A stretch of 64,000 nt of DNA from Mnemiopsis leidyi (Eukaryota > Ctenophora > Tentaculata > Lobata > Bolinopsidae), in assembly GCA_000226015.1 (NCBI GenBank), contig JH152778.1:47653-111652 (forward strand), written 5' to 3'. Below the pieces are notes generated by a model that was not told where the DNA came from, ran no database searches, and saw nothing but the letters and a program-made list of their open reading frames with translations. Position numbers and translations under genes: made by a program. This document shows, piece after piece, positions 34,120-47,100 of this stretch; the stretch's first letter is position 1; every line of letters begins with the position of its first letter.

Positions 34120-36145
34120 AATGCTACTTGGAGTGGAAGAGGCTATCAGTCAGTAAATTGTTTGTTGCGTTTTAACGATTTCTGTTGGGAACCTTAAAAA
34201 TTTTCAAAAAAAGAAAAAAAATGTGGAGAGTGTGAGCGCCAATTGGCAAAATGCACAAAATTTACGAAAAAATTCAAACAATCGCACATGCCCTAAACAT
34301 ATGCTAAAGGAGACAAGTTTCGGCAGGTATGTGTATATATATCGGGCATGTTAACTTTAGGATAAATCTGGATTTCGATAACAATGAATAAGATCTCTCA
34401 CAAACTTTAAAGCCTCTTACAAACTGCACAACTGCAAGTCAAACATGATGCAGGTCTTGAAAAACCTGTTGTAACTAGAATATATTCGGGTTCGAATGCA
34501 AACTTTCCGATTAATAGAGTTACAGATAATTGAGCCGAGTTGAAGCACGTCATCCCGCACAACATGGCACGTCAAAATTCTGAATGCTCACGAAGTATGC
34601 AATATGCACTTTCATCACATTGTATAGACTAGAGCATAATATTATGCGGGTTATATTGTACATCGTGTTGTGTATGAATGTGTACTCAACCATGGCGTCA
34701 TTGCTGCAGAATCAGAATTTAATAATTTTTGTACCACTATTTAGAGGTCAATACAAATCTTATCCCGTATCGGGGAAGAACTGCTATCAAGGCAAATAGA
34801 AACAGGGTATTCTGGAAAACACTGTTCATATACAATAAGTTAAACGGCCTATATCTATGAACTAATGACCTCGACTGTAGCTAAATAAACCCGTGCGGAA
34901 CTACATTGCGACTGTTATGTGTTATTAAAGATTGTAAGCAAATACCGGCACCCTGTTAGCTGCAGTGCTAGCTGTTTATATTCGGTAGAATCCGTTTAAT
35001 AGAGAGCTAGACTGTATAGAGAGCTTTACTCTAAGCACGGACATGTGCACCATGAAGATCTCTCGACACAAGAACGAGAAGGTTGAATTAGTAGCAGGGA
35101 CTGGGAGCAGGGAGGCCGGAGCATGGAGGAGTGACGTAGTAAGATAGGTGAGGAGGAAGAAGGGGAGAGAAGAGAGAATTTGTTTAACCGATCGCAGGAC
35201 GGTTAACGTGTATAAAAATAATAAATATTATTAGCCTTTCACATTACAAGTTACTGTTACTATAAAGCTTCTATAGGCGTCGTCTGTCTCTAAATCTAAA
35301 GTAATTTCCTAAAAATTGAAGTGTCAATCCGTGGGTCGTATTCCGGGCAACGCAAAGCTCACATGAAATGCAATTGAAGTACTCTAAGGGATCAACCTGT
35401 CACACGATTCGATAACAGAAAAATCACACCCAAAACATAATTTTGATCGCGAAAATGTGCTGCTTTTTTAAGCACGCCCCTGATGACGTGTCTACGGGCC
35501 AGGTGCGTGTCAAATAATTATCCGCCATCAGAATCAGATAGCCTGATCACACATCACTGAAATCTCCGGTTTCCATCTTGTGTGACATACTATATCAGTT
35601 ATTGGAGTCTGAAAATTTGGTTATCTTCAGAACTCTGGTAAAACAATTTAACTTAACCTGGTTTGTATTTCTACCGAAAAGTTGTTCAGCAAGTAACTAG
35701 TATGTGAAAAACTTGCCGTAGGTTACGGATGGCGGGTTACAGATGCCGGCAGTCACCGGTACATGGAACTGATGGCCTTTTAAAAATTCAGAATATTCAG
35801 CTGCAGCCAAAAGATATGATATGCTACTAAATGCTTCAATGACTGTCTTTTGTCCAGTTGGTTTAGTTACTTATCCCAAATTAGAATCGGTCAGCTTAAA
35901 GTAAAACAGTACAAATCCAGAAATCTTATCAACAAAATGACAAAACCTTTTATATTTAGACGTTCTGTTTTTATCTCAAATAATTTAAGAATTTAGAATC
36001 AAGAATTACACTTTTTCACCGACCCCAGCCTTATCCCTCTCCCTCACTAAATAATTCCCCAGGTGCAAAGCGGCGATTCTGTGCAGACTGTCTTATGGAC
36101 CGGGTCTTTAGTACCAGATGTTAAGAAGATGGGATACGAAAGTAC
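34120..36145. other. Upstream region of asparagine synthetase; no gene seen
   Basis: Contains the presumed promoter of asparagine synthetase just above 34119. A purine-rich stretch lies at 35080-35190. No exon could be supported. Confidence 0.4.
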
Positions 36146-36358
36146 CTGTACCGCATATCTATTGATGATGACTGATGAGCATACTGCAACTGCACACGCA
36201 GCTACTAGTACTATCCACATGTATTTGAAACACTGTGACTGAGGAGTATCCTGTAGAAGATTATACTGAAGAAGATTATACTGAAGAACAGTTCTTCTCC
36301 AAACCACCGCCTGATCGACTTCGCTAATCAGATAACGAAGCTTACTAAGTAAGTTCAT
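36146..36358 (-). CDS. First exon of a small membrane protein (partial)
   Basis: ATG 36358 ('MNLLSKLRYLISEVDQAVVWRR'); the frame is open a little further upstream (to about 36412) but without an ATG. A 15-bp tandem duplication encodes 'QYNLLQYNLLQ'. One hydrophobic span follows ('WIVLVAACAVAVCSSVIINR'), and the exon closes at a donor CAG|GTACTT in phase 0. The next exon was not identified. No family recognised. Orientation would be N-terminus in the cytosol with a single anchor, by inference. Confidence 0.35.
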
Positions 36359-36412
36359 CTCATGTTTTCCATCAAATCGCCTCCAGTTATTTATAAAATC
36401 ATCATTATCCAA

Positions 36413-37220
36413 TCATGATCACTTACACGCAAGCTGCTGGCAGTTCACCATTTGAGTGGCTCGTAATTTTAGTACTTCCTCCCTGACTTTTTCGCCCAAT
36501 TTTCACGTAAATCGACAGGAGCCGTCTTTTTGTCTGTACGCCGGATGTTGATGAGAACAGAATTCGGCTATCCGAGCATTAGGCTAATTTGCTGATGGAG
36601 ATTGCAACCAGTTGTCATTTTGTTATACATCGAAATCATCAATCAGATGATTGGTATAAGTCATAAAATTAGATGTGGCTCTAGACTGCAGCTGGTCCGA
36701 CTTTTTGGAACTGTTAGTGTGACGTACATATGCACTCTCATTTAGACTCAGAGTACGGTATTCGGTAACAATTAAACTTTTTAAGCGTTCTAAGTTCATT
36801 GGTCTGGAGAGCTCTAGTTCATTTGGATCGTAAGATCGAGGAATTGCTTTCTATTCCTAGACTTTTACAAGATTTATCTGTAAAAACGTGATCTTAAACT
36901 ATAAGTTGTCGTTGAAGGATTGTTAATTCGTGTAAAATGATCATCCATTCGGTTCATTGTTAAAATGATTCACGTAAGATGCTTTCATCTTCTTAGCTTA
37001 ATCGCAGGCGTTTCAATATACTTCAAAAGTGTTGATTTAGTTCAGCAATTCTTTAAAGCTTAACTGCTGTTATTTTTCAGAATAATTGTAAACTGTGTAA
37101 TATATCAAATAAATAAAGAAGGTGTTAAACATGAACTTGATAATCAATTGTACTATCTCTTTTAAGCCATCTTCTGTGAGAAAATTTTTTTACCGATGCT
37201 TGTTCATATTCGTAGGAACT
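36413..37220. other. Spacer, no gene seen
   Basis: AT-rich sequence without supportable exons between the membrane-protein exon and the MITE cluster. Confidence 0.4.
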
Positions 37221-38439
37221 ATAGAGAACGGTATTCGTGGGGAAGTGTCTCATATTTGTTTTGATTTAGGAGGTGTCTCCAAATTGTTTTGATTTTAGGA
37301 GGAGTCTCACATTTGTTTTGATTTTAGGAGGTGTCTCACATTTGTTTGATTTGAGACACNNNNNNNNNNNNNNNNNNNNNNNNNNNNNNNNNNNNNNNNN
37401 NNNNNNNNNNNNNNNNNNNNNNNNNNNNNNNNNNNNNNNNNNNNNNNNNNNNNNNNNNNNNNNNNNNNNNNNNNNNNNNNNNNNNNNNNNNNNNNNNNNN
37501 NNNNNNNNNNNNNNNNNNNNNNNNNNNNNNNNNNNNNNNNNNNNNNNNNNNNNNNNNNNNNNNNNNNNNNNNNNNNNNNNNNNNNNNNNNNNNNNNNNNN
37601 NNNNNNNNNNNNNNNNNNNNNNNNNNNNNNNNNNNNNNNNNNNNNNNNNNNNNNNNNNNNNNNNNNNNNNNNNNNNNNNNNNNNNNNNNNNNNNNNNNNN
37701 NNNNNNNNNNNNNNNNNNNNNNNNNNNNNNNNNNNNNNNNNNNNNNNNNNNNNNNNNNNNNNNNNNNNNNNNNNNNNNNNNNNNNNNNNNNNNNNNNNNN
37801 NNNNNNNNNNNNNNNNNNNNNNNNNNNNNNNNNNNNNNNNNNNNNNNNNNNNNNNNNNNNNNNNNNNNNNNNNNNNNNNNNNNNNNNNNNNNNNNNNNNN
37901 NNNNNNNNNNNNNNNNNNNNNNNNNNNNNNNNNNNNNNNNNNNNNNNNNNNNNNNNNNNNNNNNNNNNNNNNNNNNNNNNNNNNNNNNNNNNNNNNNNNN
38001 NNNNNNNNNNNNNNNNNNNNNNNNNNNNNNNNNNNNNNNNNNNNNNNNNNNNNNNNNNNNNNNNNNNNNNNNNNNNNNNNNNNNNNNNNNNNNNNNNNNN
38101 NNNNNNNNNNNNNNNNNNNNNNNNNNNNNNNNNNNNNNNNNNNNNNNNNNNNNNNNNNNNNNNNNNNNNNNNNNNNNNNNNNNNNNNNNNNNNNNNNNNN
38201 NNNNNNNNNNNGTATTCGTGGGGAAGTGTCTCATATTTGTTTTGATTTAGGAGGTGTCTCCAAATTGTTTTGATTTTAGGAGGAGTCTCACATTTGTTTT
38301 GATTTTAGGAGGTGTCTCACATTTGTTTTGATTTGAGACACCTCCTTGCAAAATTAGCTGTACTGGTATGTACAACGTTTTTGAGACACCTCCATCAAAA
38401 CAAATGTGAGACACTTCCCCCACGAATACCGTTCTCTAT
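37221..38439. mobile_element. MITE copies flanking an 852-base assembly gap
   Basis: The left end ATAGAGAACGGTATTCGTGG (37221) is inverted at the right end CCACGAATACCGTTCTCTAT (38439). Inner sequence repeats GGAGGTGTCTCACATTTGTTTTGATT several times in both orientations. Ns occupy 37360-38211. The left half of the element appears on both sides of the gap, so either two tandem copies or a duplicated gap flank is present. A complete unit would be about 230-240 bp. TA next to the ends fits a Tc1/mariner-type MITE, not proven. Confidence 0.7.
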
Positions 38440-41400
38440 GACTCTCCGATATAATTTTTTATAGCATATTTTTAGCGAAGGAAGCTCAATAGCTGCAAGA
38501 GTACAAGCAAGATTTTGTCTTTTAAAGATTGGCGAAAAAGTAATATAAGTTATACTATATATACAATATAATAATTTAAAATGATAAAATAATGATAAAA
38601 TGATCTAAAAATCTTTCTCAAAATTTTTCCAAATCTATCGCTTATACTTATAGATGGTGCTCCGTTTTTCTGAGTCCGCATGATCCCAACTAGCCTCTAA
38701 GTGCGAAGAGGGACCATTTAGTGGCTTCATTGAATCATAACCATTTAGAAAGTACCAACAGATCTTCTCGTACAATATATGACATCCAGCGTTGCCATGG
38801 CGCAGGTAATCAAATTTTCTTTAGATTTTATACTGTCGAGAGCTTCCAAGCAGCAGCAGATGTTACAAAAGTGCTAGAAAGATACGGTCGACGGCCCTCT
38901 CAACCGTGCGTTTTGAGGCACTGTTTGCAACACAATACATATTGTGTTAGATTTATGGTTTTTAGTTCCTTGATGAGTTTAGTTTTAACGTATTGGTTCT
39001 ATATTTTCTCTAAAAGAACTCTAAGTACACCAGTTCAAAAACCCAGGTGCCTCTTCAACGCTGGATGATAGATAATATTATTAATATCAGAGTTATTGTT
39101 CAAACTTTCCTATAGCTCTATCAGTTTTGATAAGATACTATGTTTGGCTAAACAATCAGCTACGTCCTAAAGATGACCGCAACCGTACATAAACTACAAA
39201 GTCAAACCAACATTATTTTATTACGTCAACACCTTATAAACGTTATCTACACACATAATGCTTTAATAAAGCATGAGGAAACACATTACCAGGGTTTAAT
39301 CTCGGCTATAAGCTTGGACGGTAGACAATTTGATGCCATTAATCGGTTTTAATTGAACATCATACGTAGGTCGTAGCCTTAAATTGTAAACAAATTCAGA
39401 CACGAAATATGGGCCTGCTCTTTATTATCTGTTGTAATTGCTTCATGTCGTTTTTAATTTCAGTCGTTTTGAGAAGACTCGAAAATACTGTGCCATTGTG
39501 ATACTGGCTCGTAACTATTCAAACTATGCTGAAATTTAGTCAAGCTCTTCATACTACCCGGCTCTGACACCTACCCTAGAATCTAGATTGAGATGTTTTA
39601 CCGTAACTTATTCTTACTATGCTGGTCGGCATGCCCTCAACACCCTCCTAGGGTGGGAGCGGGCTGCTCTGTTCGCTAGGTCGGCAGGTGTTGTTCTTAA
39701 CGTCTGACTTGGTGGTTTTTTTAGTTATTTAAACAACACACGGCTTGCCTGCTTGCTCCCTTTGTTCTGATTCGCACCACCTAGAAGCAAGGGGAAAAAC
39801 TGTCGCGTTGGTACTGGTATAGCGTTATTCCCATGATTTTTATACGTCCCCGCATTTTGAATTAAGGAGAGCAATTCGATACGCCACCTATAAAAGTATG
39901 GATGCTTGCTGCCCAAAATTGACATGCTCTAGCTTTTATGAATATTGTTATTACTATATGTTTCTCAAGAAAGAGCTTGCTGTTATGTTTGATTTATTGC
40001 TATTTGTAATAGTGTCCCCCCCTGTAAGTGTAAGCTTGCTACAATTTACCTCTACATATATATTACAGCCGTCATTTTAATCACGAAGGATCCAAATTAT
40101 CATGATGAAGATCATCGTGCCAGAGAATTCTTTACAAGCCATCTCTCTCTCGTCAGCCTGTAGCCAGACTCTTGTCAGGCGGCCTGGTAGATGTGACTAT
40201 TAATTACATAGGAACAGTTGTGAGGCAGGGACAAGCTCGTTATACCTGTATGAGGCTCTGCCGGGCAGGCTCCCTGATTCATTCCCACTCCTCTATTTAT
40301 TCATGAGACACTCTAAGTCGCCTATATTTGTCGAGTGTCAATTAATTAGGCAGTAACATAATGAAGTAATATCAAGGTAGATTCTACAAGGAGTGAGTGG
40401 AGGGCAGAGTGTTCATTTTATAGTTGTGGTCTTGCAATTAAAGCATGGTTTTACTACATCACAGGTGTTTTTTCTCTTCATCATTCCTTCTATTTCTTAT
40501 TGTTCATAATCCATCGTTGCAACGATGAACGTTCGCAAGTCTAATTCTACATCGTATTTGAAGACTAAACAATTAGAAAGAGGTCCAGTTTTATGTTCCT
40601 GCACAACAGTTTATCCTCGAAACCGTTTTAAAACAAAAGCAGTACTTTCCAATTCCTAAGTCATTTTTACTAATTCAGTTTAACGAGCTATCATTTTTAC
40701 TCCATTTACTTTGTGTTGACGCTTCACTTTGTTTTTCAGGCTGGATAACAGCTGTTATTTCTGGCTCTGTGCATGTAAGCATGTAGTTGATGTAGTTGGG
40801 TTCACCATTACAATTTCCATAACAAGCTATACAGGTGTGCTAACTGTTGTAAGTAAACCCTGAGTGTAAACGTTGGAGTACAATCAGAATATCTGAATAT
40901 TTATCGAGAAGAGTAGATAACGGTCAGAGTTTGGGACACAATTTTTCTAATGTTTTCTCACGATCATATTCATCAAGAATTAGAATTTCAATTAGAATTT
41001 ATTGACGTGATTTGGTTTCAATCGGCAAAGCTGGGCAGCATTTTAACGTATCTGTTTAGCATATCTGTGTGGCATATCTGGTGTTTTAAAGTCGAATTAT
41101 TCCAAAACTTCCCTCACTCTCGATTTACAGCATTTAGGCTAAATTCGTAATTCACCCACTAACATTCTGGATTTTAGAAGCTCTCTCCATTTATAATTGA
41201 CGAGACGCTTAGGAGAATATTTAATACACTGTAAAGCATTGCATGTTCATATCCCGGCCCGTGACCATGAACTACGAGTACGACTCTGAATATGTCAGTT
41301 AATGAGACACCCGTTTAAGGAAGCGTATTTCAAAACCCGCACCTGTAATACTCTAGTAATGAAATTTGTCTGACCTTCCGTTCAAGTTCAGTTTCCATGG

Positions 41401-42556
41401 TTACTGTATACCTTCAAACTCACCAGCTTCGGCTTTCGCCTCGAATTTCTCGACCTGTTAATAATCCGTGAGTGTCGTTCAGGGTGTTGTTTAACGATTT
41501 TTGTAAAACTTACATATGGACAAAGCTGCAATTGCAGGTGATGGATTAATCTAACGCCAACTCTCGATACGCAGTGATATTTGATCCTAACACGGGACAG
41601 TTCCTGAAATGACTCGCTTCCCCGCATGTCAGTTGTTGCTATATCATTGGTAATCGCTTGTAAAGTTGTCATGACCGTGCTTTTTGTCACCCATTGCGTA
41701 TCTGCCGTATATAACTATATGTAGCAGATATATACATATACACAGATATAAATGTATATATACACAGAGTATACCTATAGTATGATCACTATCATCACAA
41801 ACCAGCAATTGACAGTTCATATAATTAAAGTGGGTTAGTTGAATTGAGTTTCTAGCTGTGGGTCTCCGTCTAGACCATCTAGTACACATATAAACATTTG
41901 GTGGAGGAGTTGCCACACGATTTTATCACTTTAACCACTCATGCTTTAGTTATAAGTTAGGAAGTTAGTTAGTTGATGCCATGACCCCCCGGCCTGCTGA
42001 GTTATTTTGTTGATTTTGTTCTTGTTATTCATCCTTCCACAGAACTTCAGAACTAATGAAAGGCCTTATAGTCTTTGTCAATGATTCTCATTTGCTTGGT
42101 TGATTCGTGGAGAAGGATGCAACAGTTGATGTAAATAGTTATTTTATTTTGAGAAAGATTAAATGGCAGAGTTGCTAATTTTAGCTATCTGTTATTTAGA
42201 ACTTTATTATATGTAAGTTGATTTGAAATTACATTCTTCAACATCAGATCATCCAAAAATTAAATCCGACTGTTTCCACCGTTTTTCTAAACGATCCAGC
42301 CCCTTTTGTAAAATGATTTAACAGAGACAGATATACAAAAAGTTGCGCAGTAAGAAGATTATGCCTTACCTAGCTGCAAATTCAGAATATTCCGGATAAA
42401 TACCTCGGATCACAATGGACATGCTCTCAATCACGGTGGTAAAATCACCCAACATGGGGCTGAATCACGCTGTAACTGTCTAACTGTCTCTGAGTACCAT
42501 GTTGCTATTTTTATAGTCGATGTTGGAAAGTACGTACTTCAAGTATAACGTACCTT
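38440..42556. other. Gene-poor region
   Basis: About 4 kb in which I support no exon. A frame at 38721-39068 is open but has no ATG start and no protein-like features beyond one hydrophobic patch. A frame on minus at 41388-41690 is similarly unsupported. AT-rich (TATATACA) sequence lies at 41700-41790. Confidence 0.4.
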
Positions 42557-42686
42557 AGTTTAACGTGGTTTTTGTAATTCTCTTCTTGACTCGAGTGATA
42601 GACATAGGATTTTAATAGCAAAAAAAGCAAAAATCCTATGTCTATCACTCGATTCAAGAAGAGAATTACAAAAACCACGTTAAACT
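42557..42686. repeat. Near-perfect 57-bp-arm hairpin
   Basis: Left arm from AGTTTAACGTGG (42557) and right arm to CCACGTTAAACT (42686) pair over about 57 bp with one mismatch (GACTCG versus GATTCG) around a short A-rich loop. It may be a very young foldback element or a long hairpin RNA source. No target duplication is evident. Confidence 0.9.
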
Positions 42687-44169
42687 CAGTTTCTTATGCG
42701 ACTCATAAACAATTATCCGATCATTCAGTTAAAATATAATGTACCTTGTTCAGCTAATTTAAAGGCACCGTACAAATCTAAGATCTTAGGTTCTGGTTGA
42801 CCAGCAGATCTACATACTACGTTATATGTTATTGCTGTCCTGAGAGCACATACCAAGATTGTAACTATTTGCGTACTCGGTCGCTTACGGCAGGTGACGG
42901 TCTAACCGTGAGAAATCTCTCCTACTTTTGTATCCACTACGCTATATTCGGCCTAACAATAGACACTTAGATGACGTCACGAGCACCATTCATGGTCACT
43001 GTTAGTCCTTTCACTAGATAGGTAAAGTATCTTCTCATATTGATAGCCAATTAGTGTCAATTTGTCCTCTTGATAGCTTTTAGACACTATAGCTTGTTAT
43101 TCTACGTCAGTCAGTGTAAGTCAGTGTAAGTCAGTGTAAGTTACAAGTTCTTAATTTTCAGCAGCACACATCTACCAGAGTCTGATGTTTTTCATGACTT
43201 TAATGATTTGGTTATATTGAGTTAATTGGTTCGCTAATCTTGTTCAGTATTAGAATCATTGCCGTGATTGCTCTCAAATCGTAGTCGATCAACCCGGCGT
43301 CTCTATTATTGTTGTGGTTAATTTTCGTAATTTGCTATGCTTTCCCTATTTTCTTATATAATTAGGATCTGTTCGGGGTGATGGATCGCCATCAGGCTTG
43401 GTTGATGCTCAAGAAATTAGGCTGGAAGTGTGCCCATTAAGGAATTTTACCATCACCAAACTAAACAAGCCTGGCAGTGTGGATTTGCTCATCGTCTACT
43501 ACCACACTTTGTGAACTGGATTTTGTCGAAATCTCAAAAGATGACGCACCTTGAAATCTAAATCATGACAGCTTACGTGTATTTCATGACAACATTACAT
43601 GTGCCACATTGGTTGAGACAATTTTACGGATTTCAAAGTTAACTCAAGCGTCAATTCGTCGAAAGATTTCTTTGTGCTTCAAGCATTCCCGTAGCTCACC
43701 ATGTCATGCCAAATTTGTCCTGATCGTTTTGAATTTAATCTATAAGTATAAAATGAATGCCCCTTTGAAAATCGATCTTTAAGTGTCAGGTCAACAAACT
43801 ATTTGTAAACTTATTTTATATCTTTCACTTCTTTCCTGTGATTTCGATCATGACTATGCTGCGTAATCTTCCCATAAAGAGAAAACGGTATCGTAGGAAG
43901 TAAAACATCTCACTTAACACTCAACATTAAGAACCTTATATCGAGTACTTTAGTTTAGCGCCATATAATGCTGATGAGTGCACAATAGTGCAGTACTTTA
44001 GTTTAGCGCCATATAATGCTGATGAGTGGACAATAGTGCTGATAGAACAATTTGAGATTCCATCTTGCTACCTTAATGATCTTCTTCTTTGTTGTGATCG
44101 ATAGCTTTGCATTTTTTTTGTCATTTTCGTGTCGCACGGATCCTTCAATTTTTGACGAAACCTAATTCA
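42687..44169. other. Upstream region of the EF-hand gene
   Basis: No exon found. Contains an 11-bp triplicate (GTCAGTGTAAG) at 43108-43140 and a 48-bp tandem duplication just before the first EF-hand exon. Confidence 0.45.
43944..44039. repeat. 48-bp tandem duplication upstream of the EF-hand gene
   Basis: Two copies of a unit starting AGTACTTTAGTTTAGCGCCA (43944 and 43992) with very few differences, 130 bp before the start codon of alternative exon 1a. It could duplicate promoter elements. Confidence 0.85.
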
Positions 44170-47100
44170 ATGAACCATCCAGGAGGACAAATGGCAGAAT
44201 ACTTCTCGGAAAAGCAGCTCTCTCAGTTTCGGGAGCTGTTCGAGAGTTTCGACAAGAATGGGGACGGGGATATCTCCGCTGACGAACTAAAGTGTGTTCT
44301 AAAGTCGCTGGGAGAGAAGGTCAAGACGCGATACTGCAAGAACATGATAAAGATGGTAAGTAAGTGATAAGTCTGTTACATTTTTTCCCTTTTTTGCTCT
44401 ACATCTGATATTCACAACTCACGTTTGAATTGGTGTATTTACTAGATCCAAGTGCATGGATGTCGTAAGTCGTAACTGAACAGGGTAATAAGTTTTAACA
44501 GAACAAATTAAAACTTTAAAATGATATAACTTTTGTAACAAAATTTCGATTATTAACTTCTGAAAGTAGTGAAGGGTGGAACGTAATCGTGATAGACAAA
44601 CAAAAACTATATGTCTCCACTGTCAAGCTGTTGACAGTATAAACAGAAAATAAATTAAATATCCAATCATGTCTAGTGGACATTTACTGGAGGTATAGAC
44701 ATTGTCCACCCTCAGTAAATTGTTCTTATGCAGTATGTGACACAGTTTTAGGTCTATGGGGATCGTCATTGTACTAAGTACAAAGCATGGAACTTGAGTC
44801 AATATTTACGTTCTTCTATTTTGCAAATCGGTTTGTTAATTTGAGAAATTTCTCACAATTGTGTTTGCTGTTAGCATTGGTATTGTACTTGTTATTGTTA
44901 GAGCAACTTCGTTTTATTGCTAGCGTGACTAGTGACTACTCTAGCTATAGTATAGCTATAGCTATGGCTACCGTGTAGATGATTCCTAACCACCAGAATG
45001 AGAATCTCATTTACAGCATTTCATTGCTGAATATTGCTCCTAAAGATTAAGCGTGCAAGATGTGTGTTGTGGGTTAAGACTTATTGAATTTGAAAGGAGC
45101 ATTATCCAATCAAAAAGATATTGACTGTTGAAAATGTTGAAAGATTCAGAATAATAAAGCCACCTCACGTGACGTTTATAACTCGTATCATCTATAAGAG
45201 GAAAGAAAAAAACATCGACAACCCTCCTAACTTTGTTGCGATTGCTACATTAGCCAGGGTGACAGGGTGAACAAGCTAAACAGTTTTCAAAGCAGGAGTG
45301 CGATGTACAACGTCGCTCTAGGTTCCTCGACGTTTCATTTCGTGTTTGCTCTTTATGCTGAGTCGTGTAATGGTCGTTTTGGGACGCTGTCCTCCTTTCG
45401 CGCGACGGTAATGACTTTAAGTGGGGAACTAATTAAACTGGAAAATTGAGTCTTCTTCTTTCATTTCGTCAACAAGTGCTTATTTGAAATTTGACGTACA
45501 TTAGTACAGATGGCCTTGTTGGTAAGACGTAAACAATTTTAGATCTAAATTTTTGCTTGAAGGTTCAAGGATCTACGTTATCTGTCTGCTATTCAATTTG
45601 TCCTCTTATTTTTCGCCAAAGATCTTTCATGCAACAATTGGGATTTTCATAAATCGAGAGATGTCAGCAATTTTTTTAAGCAACTATCTATGTATATAAG
45701 TGATTAGTTGTTAAGCAGTTTTGGGATATTAAAATTCTCCGGATGTTTTTGTTTCTATCTTGTCATAGTCTGCAATCATTATGCAGAATATGCAATGTAA
45801 AGAACGGTTTTTAAAGTTAGAAAGTGAATATCGTTTCTTCAGGTTGTAGTGTAGCTTGTTTTCCCAAGTATTTGAGTTAAAACGTACTGCATCTTGTTAA
45901 CACGTTTGTATACAAGCGTCCTGCCGAGGCACTGAATACAGCAGGTACAGGACGACCACGATTTCCTAAGTAATGATCCGTAAATGTAATTGATAATCAA
46001 TATTAATAAGCTAATTACATGCTTATCGGTCCACACTACACACTTCCACCTGTAAACGTACAAGTACATGTCACCCTGGCACGTACACGTCTAGCAGCAT
46101 GTCAGCAATGTCAGTCTCTCTCTCTCTGTCAAGCATGTGTAACTAGCACTGCTGAGTGGTGCTTCCCTGCTGCCGGCAAAAATTAACAGTCCGCAGTTGT
46201 ACATCTTCAATATTGTACGTTACATGTAGGTCGCGGCGAAGCTGGAATATTGGAACACGGCAGTGTTTATCGTATGAGAATATTTAGAACTTGGCCGAGA
46301 TGTTGGGCCGTGTATGACAGCACGGCGTCTGTATTTTCATTTTCCCTTTTTCTAATGAGATTATGCGTGTTTTTCCAGGTTTATGGCCTAATGTTCCTAG
46401 GTTGTAACTATGTTTGTATCGGTTTTTGGTCGATGATCGAACTATTGTCCACAATCTACTATGCGGCTGTCTTCCTCTCGCCAAAAATTCATCATAGTTT
46501 TCTATTTCCGGCCTGGGTTCCATGAGTGAGTCGTCTGTTAAGGATATTTTTGGTTCGTTAATCGAATTTCCTTTGTTTCAATCGGTTACAATCAGTTAGG
46601 GTTATGGAGGTTTCGATTTGGCAAGTGGGAGAAAATTTGAATTTTCGTTTGCTCTTGTTTCTCTTCTGACAATTCTGAATCCCTCGCAATCGAGAATATT
46701 CTATTGTGTAGCCTAAAAATTCTGTTAAACGCTGAATCCTTAAACCATGGACCCTAACGTTATCTGCAAATTTAATCACAGTAACACTTATCGATTTCAT
46801 AAAATAATTTATTGAATTTCTTGATAATATTTGAATTCTCGTTCGACAGTCCTGCAACTTAGGGTGTTTTCCAATCTATAAGACATTGGAGGGCATTGCA
46901 TTGCAGTACAATACATTATGGGTATATTTGACAGTATACTAATACTATACATAGGTATACTTGATTGACGTTCCATAAAGTGACATCGTAATCATTTGCA
47001 GCCCCTGCTTTTTACGTTCCCATTTCTCATGATACATTATTAAATGTAGTTGTACAGAAGTTAATTCTTACATTCAAAACCATCTAGAGCTTGGATCTTG

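Noticed and set aside
37266-38250. Open frames spanning Ns
   Set aside because: They consist of gap bases plus MITE sequence.
38721-39068. 115-codon plus frame
   Set aside because: Starts with GTG, no ATG, no splice partner and no recognisable motif.
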